Assembly: GCF_000696095.1 (NCBI RefSeq)
Contig: NZ_BAYX01000011.1
Location: forward strand, 1 to 64,000
Direction of reading: 5' to 3'
Length of the DNA stretch: 64,000 bases
Source: Rhizobium rhizogenes NBRC 13257
GTDB taxonomy: Bacteria > Pseudomonadota > Alphaproteobacteria > Rhizobiales > Rhizobiaceae
Shown in pieces: positions 1 through 8,299 of this stretch (within the stretch, counting starts at the first letter, position 1; the number at the start of each line of letters is the position of its first letter). Made by a program: the position numbers and the translations under genes. The notes under the pieces are model-generated. The model searched no databases. It worked only from the letters and a program-made list of their open reading frames with translations, and was not told where the DNA came from.

Positions 1-573
1 GGTCGCCTTCTGCAGATAGGTTGGGGACTGGATCCCGAGATAAGGCAGGCTAAGTCCCTGCAGCAGCGGTGCGAAAGACTGGCGATAGCTGATCACGACG
101 ATATTTGCGTTCGGCGCCTCGATCTTGTCGACTGGACCGAGCAACGATTTTGCATAGCTCGAGGTCGTTTTTGGATCGAGGATGCGATCGAAATTATACT
201 TCACCGCCGCCGCATCGAGCGGCGTGCCATCGCTGAAGGTCACGCCCGGCCGCAGATGAAACGTATAGACCGTGTTGTCGCCGTTGATCTCCCAGCGCTC
301 GGCCAGCCAGGGAGTAAAGCTGTTGTCCTCAGCCTGGCCGACCAGCGAGTCGACGATATTACGGGTGATGACGGCGGTAATCGAACTGCCGGTGATCGAC
401 GGATCGATGATGGCGGTATCCGTCCCCAGGCCAACCTTGAGGATGCCGCCATCGATCGGCTTGGCGCCCTCGGACGCCGCCCAGGCATGGGCACCGGCCA
501 GCGAAAGGAAAGAGAAGGCAACGGCCGCGCGGACGCTGCTTCTTAACGAAACTCCAAAGACTGCACGCCCCAT
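1..573 (-). CDS. Family 5 (peptide/nickel-type) ABC transporter substrate-binding protein, N-terminal part
   Basis: Only the first 191 codons are in the window; the gene runs off the left edge. It begins with ATG at 573 and a Sec-type signal peptide (hydrophobic stretch AVAFSFLSLAGAHAWA). The mature part shows the family 5 binding-protein pattern: GGILKVGLGTD, a middle segment ending WLAERWEINGD, then TVYTFHLRPGVTFSDGTPLD. These proteins sit in the periplasm and deliver oligopeptides, dipeptides or similar solutes to a membrane permease. The permease genes would lie to the left, outside the window. The substrate cannot be told from this fragment. An AT-rich stretch with an inverted repeat lies about 100 bases upstream. 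Confidence 0.85.
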   Translation of the reverse strand, partial: MGRAVFGVSLRSSVRAAVAFSFLSLAGAHAWAASEGAKPIDGGILKVGLGTDTAIIDPSITGSSITAVITRNIVDSLVGQAEDNSFTPWLAERWEINGDNTVYTFHLRPGVTFSDGTPLDAAAVKYNFDRILDPKTTSSYAKSLLGPVDKIEAPNANIVVISYRQSFAPLLQGLSLPYLGIQSPTYLQKAT

Positions 574-676
574 ATTCTAAGCCCCGATATTGGAAACGAT
601 CAAAATTGACCGGCCCTGCCGGCGTGCAAACCTGCAACGCATCGGCAATCCCGTGCTTGGAATATTGTCTATTAAA

Positions 677-688
677 TTAGTGGACTAA
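677..688. promoter_or_regulatory. Inverted repeat TTAGT-GG-ACTAA, possible operator
   Basis: A perfect 5-2-5 inverted repeat in an AT-rich island (about 660-700) upstream of the truncated binding-protein gene. The shape, two short arms two bases apart, is typical of sites for winged-helix repressors such as GntR or IclR members. No regulator gene adjoins it in the window, so the role is inferred from symmetry and position only. Confidence 0.3.
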
Positions 689-828
689 AGGTATTCTGGT
701 TCTTTTGACGCGACGTTCGAAAAATACCATTTCAATCTTACGCGGCTTATCTATCCACGGAAGGTCATCCGGCCTCCGGTCGCAGTGGCTTGACCTGCCA
801 GGATGCAAGGCCCCGCCAATATCAAATA

Positions 829-1035
829 CTAGGCGACGCGCTCGAAGCGGGTACGGATATGTTCGATGTAATGCTGGCCGGGCGAAGCCGCCTTGACCAT
901 GGCGATAGCGGCCTTTTCCGGAACGCCGGCAAACAGACGCTCCTCGCCGTTTTTGAAGCGAATATAAAGACGTCCGTCCTCGGGATGGAAAGCGACGGAT
1001 TTAATGATTTTCGATGAAACTGGAAACTCTTTCAT
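829..1035 (-). CDS. KTSC domain-containing small protein
   Basis: This 68-residue protein matches the KTSC domain pattern (SSKIIKSVAFHPEDGRL, then RFKNGE, a GVPE turn, and a C-terminal SPGQHYIEHIR). KTSC proteins are small, widespread and of unknown function. I place the start at ATG 1035, because GAGGG lies about six bases upstream and the domain begins right after it. An in-frame ATG at 1122 would add a non-conserved 29-residue leader. It stands alone, facing the same way as the MFS gene that begins further right on the same strand. Nothing in the sequence suggests a partner. Confidence 0.75.
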   Translation of the reverse strand: MKEFPVSSKIIKSVAFHPEDGRLYIRFKNGEERLFAGVPEKAAIAMVKAASPGQHYIEHIRTRFERVA

Positions 1036-1212
1036 AGCGCCCTCTTCTTTGAAACGGTTATGCCATGAAAATCCCAACATCGCGTGAAGTGACCTAGTTA
1101 AAGAAGAGTAGTCTGCAACCATCAGTTTTTATCGAACGGCGGAAGCGATGGCTTGCCGGGCTAGACCTGACCCTATTTCTGGCCGGTTTTCGGGGCGGAA
1201 TTTGTCAATCGC

Positions 1213-2397
1213 CTACATGGGGAGACCGAGCCGCCGCCTGCCCAGCAGGTGCAAGACGGCGGCCGCAATCAGCGCAACCATCGAAATGCTTGCCGACAAG
1301 TAGAGCGCACCGGCTTGTCCGAAACCATCTATGACGAATGCATAGATCACGGGTGCTGTGGCAGAGAGAACGAAGCTCGGGGCGATCAGGCTTCCCACCA
1401 CCGAGCCGTAGCTGCGGGGATCGAACAGGATGAGCGGAAGCGTGCCACGGGTGATCGTCAGCAGTCCATTGCCGATGCCGTAGAGAGCTGCAAAGACGAT
1501 GGCCGCGACTATCGATGTGCCGGCAAACAGGCCCGCGGCGAAAGCAATCGGAAGCATCAGGGATGCGAGAAGAGTGAGGAGGAGCGGATCGATCTCGCGG
1601 CCGAAAAGCACCTCGCAGAGGCGTGCGAGAGATTGCCCGACGCCGCGCGAAGCGGCGATCCAGACGGCTGCCGACGCAGCCAGACCAAGACCGGTCAAGA
1701 TACCGATCATATGGGCGGACATGCCGGCGTTCAGGAAATTGGCAAGGCCCGTCAGCAATGCATAGAGTCCGCCGAAGACGATGACGTGCCTAGGCTCGCT
1801 TGCGAGCGGCGGAGAATGCGCGGCGGTCTCTGACTGGGCTCCCGCCTGCTCTTCCGGGATCGCCAGATAGAGCGGGATTGTCAAAAGAGCGAGGCCACCA
1901 TAGACGGCAACCGCGCCGCGCCAGCCGAAAGTGACGGCAAGGAAATGACCGGCCGGCCAGAAGGTGGCGGAGGCAAGGCCGCCCAACAGAGTGATCTGGG
2001 ACATGGGGCGACGGGCCTGGAGACCACCGATCCGTGCGAGCGCCGCAAATGCCGCATCATAAAGGGTGAGCCGCATGGCGATGCCGAGACAGATCCAGGC
2101 AGCGTAATACCCCGTCAGCGTCTCGCAGATGGCGAGCGCGAAACATCCGATCGCCGTCAGCACAGCCCCCGCGACCATCACTTTTCGTCCACCTAGACGA
2201 TCGATCGAGCGCCCGGCAAGCGGCGAGACCATGCCCATCGCCAACAGCCCTATCGCAAATCCGCCATGGATGATCTCGCTTGACCAGCCAAGATCGGCAG
2301 CCATCAACATGTCGAATACGCCGATCAGGTAATAGGTAACACCCCAGGCGATGAGCTGCGATAACGCAAGGCACAGGATCGTCCTGCCGGAAATCAC
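1213..2397 (-). CDS. MFS transporter
   Basis: A 394-residue protein with about twelve predicted membrane helices and Major Facilitator features: the loop GRSIDRLGGRKVMVAG after helix 2 matches the MFS signature G-x-x-x-D-R-x-G-R-[RK]. I prefer the GTG at 2397, whose GTGA overlaps the stop of the acetyltransferase gene and implies translational coupling. An in-frame ATG at 2481 would add 28 residues without membrane character and overlap the neighbour by 88 bases. Coupling to a phosphinothricin-type acetyltransferase suggests a detoxification or efflux pair, but the transport direction and substrate are not visible in the sequence. Confidence 0.85.
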   Translation of the reverse strand: MISGRTILCLALSQLIAWGVTYYLIGVFDMLMAADLGWSSEIIHGGFAIGLLAMGMVSPLAGRSIDRLGGRKVMVAGAVLTAIGCFALAICETLTGYYAAWICLGIAMRLTLYDAAFAALARIGGLQARRPMSQITLLGGLASATFWPAGHFLAVTFGWRGAVAVYGGLALLTIPLYLAIPEEQAGAQSETAAHSPPLASEPRHVIVFGGLYALLTGLANFLNAGMSAHMIGILTGLGLAASAAVWIAASRGVGQSLARLCEVLFGREIDPLLLTLLASLMLPIAFAAGLFAGTSIVAAIVFAALYGIGNGLLTITRGTLPLILFDPRSYGSVVGSLIAPSFVLSATAPVIYAFVIDGFGQAGALYLSASISMVALIAAAVLHLLGRRRLGLPM

Positions 2398-2990
2398 CGA
2401 TCCGCTTCCGGTTTGTTTTGCGCCGGCGTCGTCTGGTCGCCCTCCCCCAATGCCCGTTGCATCAGCACCGTATCCACCCATCGGCCAAGCTTGAAGCCTG
2501 CGGACTTGAACGTCCCGATGGGCTGGAACCCCATCCGGCGATGCAGTGCGAGCGAGCCTGCATTGCCGCTATTGCCGATGACGGCCAGCATCTGTCGCCA
2601 AGGCCCCTTCTCGCAGCGGGCGATGAGTTCCTGGAGAAGCGCGCTGCCGACACCCCGGCCGCCGAGACCATCCGCGACGTAGACCGAATCCTCGATCGAG
2701 AAACGATAGGCGGGGCGAGGTCGATAGGCGGTCGCATAGCTGTAGCCGACGATCTCGCCATTCAATTCGGCAACGAGATAGGGCAGCCCCACGCCGAGCA
2801 CGGACGCCCGGCGCGACCGAAGCTCGTCGGCCGATGGCGGCACCTCCTCGAACGTCGCCAGTCCGTGGAGAACATGATGCGTATAGATGTCGCGGATGGC
2901 CTCCATATCCCCATCGCTGGCATCGCGAATGGCGGGCCGATCCCGCTCAATGGATATGTCTCGGCCTTCCAAGGTCTGGTCGCTTTTCAT
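2394..2990 (-). CDS. GNAT N-acetyltransferase, phosphinothricin acetyltransferase-like
   Basis: A 198-residue GNAT-fold enzyme expected to transfer acetyl from acetyl-CoA to an amino group. It starts with IRDASDGDMEAIRDIYTHHV and contains TFEEVPPS, both typical of the Pat/Bar/YncA-like branch. The acetyl-CoA loop is GLGGRGVGSALL, and NAGSLALHRRMGF with GRWVDTVLMQRAL completes the C-terminal half. Family members act on phosphinothricin, methionine sulfoximine or related amino acids. It is the first gene of a two-gene unit whose second member is the MFS transporter, overlapping by four bases. The C-terminal 15 residues are not part of the domain. Confidence 0.88.
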   Translation of the reverse strand: MKSDQTLEGRDISIERDRPAIRDASDGDMEAIRDIYTHHVLHGLATFEEVPPSADELRSRRASVLGVGLPYLVAELNGEIVGYSYATAYRPRPAYRFSIEDSVYVADGLGGRGVGSALLQELIARCEKGPWRQMLAVIGNSGNAGSLALHRRMGFQPIGTFKSAGFKLGRWVDTVLMQRALGEGDQTTPAQNKPEADR

Positions 2991-3101
2991 TGCTCAATCT
3001 CTTCTCAACACGCCGTTATCTTTAACGATGCCGCATCATGGAGAACGGCAGATCATGAATGAAGCTTTTGGAAATTATACGAAGCATAAGGAAAACTTTG
3101 C

Positions 3102-3875
3102 CTATCGACCGACCCGGTACTGCTCCGGCGTCTTGCCGGACAGGCGTTTGAACATGGCGATGAAGGCCGAAGGCGTGCTGTAGCCAAGGTCGAAGGCGAT
3201 TGCCTGTATGGTGCGCCCCTTGTCGAGCCACTCGACGGCGCATAGGAAACGCATCCGCTGCCGCCATTCCCCGAGCGAAATCCCGAGTTCGCGCTGGCAG
3301 CGCCGCTCCAGCGTGCGGACCGTCATATGGAAGCGCTCCGCCCAGGCCGCGAGCGGCAGGTCGCTTGCCGGATCGGCCTGAAGCGCATCCAGGATCGACT
3401 GGATTTCAGCCGAAGCGGCATGAGGCAGATAGGCCTCGTGCGGTGGCGCGATCTCGATCTGGTCGAGCAGGACCTCGGCGAGCCGCCGGTCACGATCGGT
3501 CTCCGGCACATGAATGTCACGTTCGGCGAAATCGACGAGGATCGCCCGCAAGATCGGACTTAGTTCCAGCGCACAGGGCCGATCGGAAAACCGCCCCGAG
3601 CACTGAGCTGAAATATAGACCGAGCGATAGGCGGTCGCGGTCTCATTATAGGCGCTGTGTTTCCAGCGCGGCGGGATCCAGACGGCATAGTGTGGCGGTG
3701 ACAAAAAGCGCTTGCCCTCCACATCGATATTCATCGAGCCGTAGGAAACAAAGCTCAACTGACCGAAGACATGTGCGTGCGGCGCCATATAGGTGTCGGG
3801 ACCGAAATCCTCCGCCCGGAAATAGACGTCCGAAGGCAGATCTTCCAAAGGTGGCGGCACGGCGATGGTGGGCAT
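3102..3875 (-). CDS. AraC family transcriptional regulator
   Basis: A 257-residue one-component regulator. The N-terminal half is a cupin-like sensing domain (MAPHAHVFGQLSFVSYG, then WIPPRWKHSAYNE). The C-terminal hundred residues hold two helix-turn-helix motifs, with the classic second motif AIAFDLGYSTPSAFIAMFKR and the ending SGKTPEQYRVGR. This cupin/AraC architecture is common in regulators that control an adjacent exporter. It is transcribed away from the EamA transporter gene, with 93 bases between the two starts, so it probably controls that gene and itself. The inducer is unknown. Confidence 0.9.
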   Translation of the reverse strand: MPTIAVPPPLEDLPSDVYFRAEDFGPDTYMAPHAHVFGQLSFVSYGSMNIDVEGKRFLSPPHYAVWIPPRWKHSAYNETATAYRSVYISAQCSGRFSDRPCALELSPILRAILVDFAERDIHVPETDRDRRLAEVLLDQIEIAPPHEAYLPHAASAEIQSILDALQADPASDLPLAAWAERFHMTVRTLERRCQRELGISLGEWRQRMRFLCAVEWLDKGRTIQAIAFDLGYSTPSAFIAMFKRLSGKTPEQYRVGR

Positions 3876-3968
3876 CTGTCAGTCTCGCATTACGCTTTGT
3901 CGCAATCGAAGCATATACCGAGAAGGCGACGCGATCTACGCTGGCCTTGAACCAAATGGACAGGGCGG

Positions 3969-4907
3969 ATGAGCTACATCCTTCTCCTCATCACGGCATT
4001 GATCTGGGGTGGCAACGCCATCGTCACCAAGGCATCGGCCGGTGTTATTTCGCCGGCGGAAATCGCCTTCTACCGGTGGGTTCTGGCAATCCTGATCCTG
4101 ACGCCGTTTGTCGCCCGGCAGGTCTGGATGAACCGTGCGGTGCTCGCCACTCATGGCTGGCGCCTCCTGATCCTGGGCCTTCTCGGCGGCGCGGCGCTCC
4201 CCTATCTCTCCTATATTGCCGCCCGATACACCTCGGCCATGCATCTCGGCATTATCCAGTCGCTGATGCCTCTTCTGTCTCTGGTTCTGGCGATCATCCT
4301 GCTCGGTCACCGGATGACCTATGGCGCGCTTGCCGGCGGGATCGTCTCGCTCCTGGGCGTTGCCGTCGTCGCCTCGCATGGGCAGCTCGCGACCCTGTTT
4401 ACGCAAGGCCCCAATATCGGTGACGCGATCATGCTGGCGGCAACCGTCTGCTATGCCCTCTACACCGTTCTTCTCAAGCGCTGGCCGAACGGCCTGCCCC
4501 TGCTGCAATCGCTCTACCTTCAGGCATGTGCCGCCGCCATCTCGCTGCTGCCGATCTATCTCCTATCCCCCAGGCTGGGCATCAGCACGGCCAGCCTGCC
4601 GCTGATCGCCTATGCCGGCGCCGCCGCTTCCGTTGCAGCACCTTTGCTCTGGATGCGCGGGATCGATCATATCGGCCCGGCAAGGGCATCGCTGTTCTTC
4701 AACTTCGTGCCCGTCGTCACCGCCATCCTGGCGATCCCGCTGCTGTCCGAGCAACTCACGGCCAGTCTTGTCCTGGGCGGAGCCTTGACCATGAGCGGCG
4801 TCATTCTCGCGGAGCTTTGGCGTCGACCGCTGGCCGGTGAAAACCCGGAAGCCGGCCGGCATCGCCTGCAAGGTTCAACCGAAGGAAATTTGCGCAGCGG
4901 CGAGTGA
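3969..4907 (+). CDS. EamA/DMT family transporter
   Basis: A 312-residue inner membrane protein with ten predicted helices in two EamA repeats. The first opens with LITALIWGGNAIVTKASAG and FYRWVLAILILTP, the second with LAATVCYALYTVLLKRW. DMT members export metabolites or amino acids, drugs, or take up purines; the substrate here is not evident. AGGG precedes the ATG. It is divergent from an AraC regulator that is the likely controller. The last 25 residues are polar and outside the membrane part. A weak imperfect stem-loop follows the stop codon. Confidence 0.9.
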   Translation: MSYILLLITALIWGGNAIVTKASAGVISPAEIAFYRWVLAILILTPFVARQVWMNRAVLATHGWRLLILGLLGGAALPYLSYIAARYTSAMHLGIIQSLMPLLSLVLAIILLGHRMTYGALAGGIVSLLGVAVVASHGQLATLFTQGPNIGDAIMLAATVCYALYTVLLKRWPNGLPLLQSLYLQACAAAISLLPIYLLSPRLGISTASLPLIAYAGAAASVAAPLLWMRGIDHIGPARASLFFNFVPVVTAILAIPLLSEQLTASLVLGGALTMSGVILAELWRRPLAGENPEAGRHRLQGSTEGNLRSGE

Positions 4908-4939
4908 GATTTCCACAAGCGGAATCTTTACAAGCCGCA

Positions 4940-4957
4940 CTGTCACAAAACTGTCGT
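4940..4957 (+). promoter_or_regulatory. Pho box (PhoB binding site) upstream of ugpB
   Basis: CTGTCAC-AAAA-CTGTCGT: two 7-base direct repeats with a period of 11, differing from the PhoB consensus CTGTCAT in one base each, with an A-rich spacer as is usual. A possible -10 (ATAAAT, about 4976) lies downstream at a distance suited to PhoB replacing the -35 element. The site is about 225 bases before ugpB, so the mRNA would have a long leader. In E. coli and Ensifer the ugp or phosphate-ester uptake operons belong to the Pho regulon, which fits. Confidence 0.8.
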
Positions 4958-5181
4958 ATATTCTCATTTCTCAGCATAAATAGATGGTTCGGATGATTCA
5001 GTCGTCGTTGCCTCTTTCCAAAAAGAGCGAAGAAATGACGAAGGGCAATCGTTCTTGCCGCGAGGAATCCGTTGCAAACAGCGGTTTTCGAATGGAATGT
5101 CCGGCGTGAGGATCGAGGAGGATCCTCGCTGGAAATGGGGTTGGGTGCGGTCTGCGCCTGTCGGGACACTTGGGAGGAAAC

Positions 5182-6492
5182 ATGTCCATACGTTTTATCT
5201 GCGCTTCAGCTGCGGCGATTGCCGCCTCGTTTTCCGTTACATCGAACGCATTTGCGCTGACCGAGCTCCAATGGTGGCACGCCATGTCGGGCGCCAATAA
5301 CGAGGTCGTCGAGCAACTGGCCAAGGAATTCAACGAGAGCCAGAAGGACTACAAGATCGTCCCGGTCTTCAAGGGCACCTATCCGGAAGCGCTGAATGCC
5401 GGCATCGCCGCGTTTCGAGCCAAGCAGGCTCCGGCAATCCTGCAGGTCTTCGACGCCGGTAGCGGCGTGATGATGGGGGCCGAAGGCGCGATCATGCCGG
5501 CGGCCAACGTACTGAAGAAGGGCGGCTATACCTTCGACAAGTCGCTGTATCTGCCCGGCATCGTCTCCTATTATTCCAGGCCCGACGGGACCATGCTGTC
5601 CTTCCCCTACAACTCCTCCTCGCCGATCCTTTATTACAACAAGGACACCTTCAAGAAGGCCGGGCTCGATCCCGAAAGCCCGCCGAAGACCTGGCCGGAA
5701 GTGTTCGACGCCGCCAAGAAGATCAAGTCGAGCGGTGCATCGGCCTGCGGCTTCACCTCCACCTGGCTCACCTGGATCCAGACCGAGAACTTTGCCGCCT
5801 GGAACAATGTCGCCTATGGCAGCAATGAAAACGGCCTCGGCGGCACCGACGTCAAACTCGAATTCAACACGCCGCTCTTCGAGAAGCACTTCCAGGCGAT
5901 CGCCGATCTCGCCAAGGACGGCACCTTCCGCTACGGCGGCCGTACGTCGGAAGCCAAGCAGCTCTTCACCTCCGGAGAATGCGGCATCCTGACGGAATCT
6001 TCCGGCGGTCTCGGCGATATCGTCAAGAGCGGCATGAATTACGGCATCGGACAGCTCCCCTATTACGACGGTGAAGGCCGGCCGCAAAACACCATCCCCG
6101 GCGGCGCCAGCCTTTGGGTTTTCGGGGGCAAGACCGATACCGAATATAAGGGCATAGCCGAATTCTTTCACTTCCTCTCGCAGACCAAGATCCAGTCGCG
6201 ACTGCATCAGGTCTCCGGCTACCTGCCGGTGACGATGGCGGCCTATGAGGAGACGAAGAAGTCCGGCTTCTACGAGAAGAACCCAGGCCGCGAGACGCCG
6301 ATCCTGCAGATGCTCGGCAAGGCGCCGACAGCGAACTCCAAGGGCGTGCGCCTGGTCAACCTGCCGCAGGTGCGCGACATCATGAACGAGGAGTTCGAGG
6401 CGATGCTGGCCGGCAAGGAAGACGCAAAGACCGCGCTCGACAAGGCCGTTCAGCGCGGCAACGCCGCCATCCAGCAGGCCATCGGCAATTGA
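5182..6492 (+). CDS. ugpB: sn-glycerol-3-phosphate ABC transporter, periplasmic binding protein UgpB
   Basis: A 436-residue periplasmic binding protein for glycerol-3-phosphate and its diesters. A Sec signal peptide ends near SNAFALTEL. The mature protein has UgpB hallmarks: LQWWHAMSGANNEVVEQL, KGTYPEALNAGIAAFRA, FPYNSSSPILYYNKD and FTSTWLTWIQTENF. The start is ATG 5182, preceded by GGGAGGAAAC; an ATG twelve bases earlier lacks a suitable site. It heads the ugpBAEC operon, and a Pho box upstream points to induction under phosphate limitation. A strong hairpin follows the stop codon and probably keeps the level of this protein above that of the permease. Confidence 0.95.
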   Translation: MSIRFICASAAAIAASFSVTSNAFALTELQWWHAMSGANNEVVEQLAKEFNESQKDYKIVPVFKGTYPEALNAGIAAFRAKQAPAILQVFDAGSGVMMGAEGAIMPAANVLKKGGYTFDKSLYLPGIVSYYSRPDGTMLSFPYNSSSPILYYNKDTFKKAGLDPESPPKTWPEVFDAAKKIKSSGASACGFTSTWLTWIQTENFAAWNNVAYGSNENGLGGTDVKLEFNTPLFEKHFQAIADLAKDGTFRYGGRTSEAKQLFTSGECGILTESSGGLGDIVKSGMNYGIGQLPYYDGEGRPQNTIPGGASLWVFGGKTDTEYKGIAEFFHFLSQTKIQSRLHQVSGYLPVTMAAYEETKKSGFYEKNPGRETPILQMLGKAPTANSKGVRLVNLPQVRDIMNEEFEAMLAGKEDAKTALDKAVQRGNAAIQQAIGN

Positions 6493-6510
6493 CGCATTGA
6501 TGCGGTCCAG

Positions 6511-6533
6511 CCCGCAGCCGCTGAGGCTGCGGG
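6511..6533 (+). terminator. Intra-operon stem-loop between ugpB and ugpA
   Basis: A perfect 9-base stem (CCCGCAGCC / GGCTGCGGG) around a 5-base loop, 19 bases after the ugpB stop. No U-run follows, so it is more likely a 3'-end stabiliser or partial attenuator than a full terminator, comparable in position to the malE-malF element of E. coli. Confidence 0.65.
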
Positions 6534-6559
6534 CAATTTCCCCGTCCTAGGAGATCGCC

Positions 6560-7441
6560 GTGCAGCGTGTCGTCTTTCCCAACAAGATCCTTCCCTATCT
6601 CCTCGTTGCTCCGCAGATCATCCTGACGGTGGTCTTCTTTTTCTGGCCGGCAAGCCAGGCGCTTTATCAGTCGATGCAGCGCGAGGATCCCTTCGGACTG
6701 AAGAGCGGCTTCGTGGGGCTCGCCAATTTCCGCGCCGTGCTGTCCGACGAGACCTATCTGCACTCCCTGCAGGTGACGGTGGTCTTCAGTGTCGCGACGG
6801 CGCTGCTGTCGATGATCGTCGCGCTGGCGCTTGCGACCGCCGCCGACAAGGTGGTGCGCGGGCAGACCCTCTATCGCACGCTGCTGATCTGGCCCTATGC
6901 GGTCGCACCCGCCGTCGCCGGCATGTTGTGGCTCTTCATGTTCAATCCGGCGATGGGCACCCTCGCCTATATTCTGCGCCGCAACGGCTTTGCCTGGGAT
7001 CCGCTGTTGAACGGCAACCAGGCCATGGTGCTGGTGATCGTTGCCGCCGCCTGGAAGCAGATCAGCTACAATTTCCTGTTCTTCGTTGCCGGCTTGCAAG
7101 CAATCCCCAAATCACTGCTGGAAGCCGCCTCCATCGACGGCGCGCGCGGCAACCGGCGCTTCTGGACTATCGTCTTTCCACTGCTCGCGCCGACGACCTT
7201 CTTCCTGCTGGTGGTCAACACGGTCTACGCCTTCTTCGACACCTTCGGCATCATCCATGCCGTTACCGGCGGCGGTCCGGCCAAGGCGACGGAGACCCTC
7301 GTCTACAAGGTCTACAATGACGGCTTCGTCAATCTCAACCTCGGCTCCTCGGCAGCCCAGTCCGTCATCCTCATGGTGATTGTCATTGCGCTCACGGCCT
7401 TCCAATTCCGCTTCGTCGAGAAGCGCGTGCATTATGCGTGA
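6560..7441 (+). CDS. ugpA: sn-glycerol-3-phosphate ABC transporter permease UgpA
   Basis: A 293-residue inner membrane permease with six predicted helices. It contains the binding-protein-dependent transport loop that contacts the ATPase (EAASIDGARGNRRFWTIVFP, the EAA motif) and the UgpA-type ending FIEKR-like FRFVEKRVHY. The start is GTG at 6560 with AGGAGAT just upstream. It forms the membrane channel together with UgpE and follows the binding-protein gene after a hairpin. UgpE begins nine bases after the stop, so the two are cotranscribed. Confidence 0.94.
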   Translation: MQRVVFPNKILPYLLVAPQIILTVVFFFWPASQALYQSMQREDPFGLKSGFVGLANFRAVLSDETYLHSLQVTVVFSVATALLSMIVALALATAADKVVRGQTLYRTLLIWPYAVAPAVAGMLWLFMFNPAMGTLAYILRRNGFAWDPLLNGNQAMVLVIVAAAWKQISYNFLFFVAGLQAIPKSLLEAASIDGARGNRRFWTIVFPLLAPTTFFLLVVNTVYAFFDTFGIIHAVTGGGPAKATETLVYKVYNDGFVNLNLGSSAAQSVILMVIVIALTAFQFRFVEKRVHYA

Positions 7442-7450
7442 GGCGAGCCG

Positions 7451-8299
7451 ATGATCGAAAAACGTCCCGTCGCCAATCTCATCGGCCATCTGATGCTGAT
7501 CCTCGGCATCATCATCGTCGCCTTCCCGATCTATTACACCTTCGTCGCCTCGACGATGACTTCAGCTGAAATCCTGCGGCCGCCGATCTCGCTGCTGCCC
7601 GGCGGTCATTTTGTCGAGAACTATGGGGAAGCGCTTTCCGGCGGCGTCGAGCGCGTGGTCGGCGTCAGCCTGCCGCGCATGCTCTGGAACACATTCGTCG
7701 TGGCGGTCGTCATCGCCGTCGGCAAGATCGCGATTTCCTTCCTGTCGGCCTTCGCGATCGTCTTCTTCCGCTTTCCGCTGCGGATGGTGTTCTTCTGGAT
7801 GATCTTCGTGACGCTGATGCTGCCGGTGGAAGTCCGCATCCTGCCGACCTACAAGGTCATCGTCGATCTCGGCATGATCGACACCTATGCCGGCCTGACC
7901 CTGCCGCTGATGGCGTCAGCCACCGCGACCTTTTTATTCCGGCAATTCTTCCTGACGGTTCCCGGTGAGTTGCTGGAGGCGGCGCGCATCGACAATGCCG
8001 GACCCTTCCGCTTCATGCGCGATATCCTGCTGCCGCTGTCGAAGACCAATATCGCCGCCCTGTTCGTGATCCTCTTCATCTATGGCTGGACGCAGTATCT
8101 GTGGCCGCTGCTCGTCACCAACGACGCCAAGATGTCGACGATCATCATTGGGCTCCGGAAAATGGTGGATTTCGCCGATGCGGCGACGCCGTGGAATTTC
8201 GTGATGGTGACGGCGATCCTGGCGATCATTCCGCCTATCGTCGTCGTGGTGCTGATGCAGCGCTGGTTCGTCAAAGGTCTTGTGGAGACGGAGAAATAA
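7451..8299 (+). CDS. ugpE: sn-glycerol-3-phosphate ABC transporter permease UgpE
   Basis: A 282-residue permease of the MalG/UgpE type with six predicted helices, starting MIEKRPVANLIGHLMLILG. The EAA loop reads ELLEAARIDNAGPFRFMRDILLP and the C-terminus is QRWFVKGLVETEK, typical of UgpE. It pairs with UgpA to form the membrane part of the importer. Its TAA stop shares one base with the ATG of ugpC (TAATG), indicating translational coupling to the ATPase gene. Confidence 0.94.
   Translation: MIEKRPVANLIGHLMLILGIIIVAFPIYYTFVASTMTSAEILRPPISLLPGGHFVENYGEALSGGVERVVGVSLPRMLWNTFVVAVVIAVGKIAISFLSAFAIVFFRFPLRMVFFWMIFVTLMLPVEVRILPTYKVIVDLGMIDTYAGLTLPLMASATATFLFRQFFLTVPGELLEAARIDNAGPFRFMRDILLPLSKTNIAALFVILFIYGWTQYLWPLLVTNDAKMSTIIIGLRKMVDFADAATPWNFVMVTAILAIIPPIVVVVLMQRWFVKGLVETEK

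Noticed and set aside
5206..6207. A 333-residue minus-strand frame opposite ugpB
   Set aside because: Antisense of ugpB, low-complexity and without motifs or a ribosome site.
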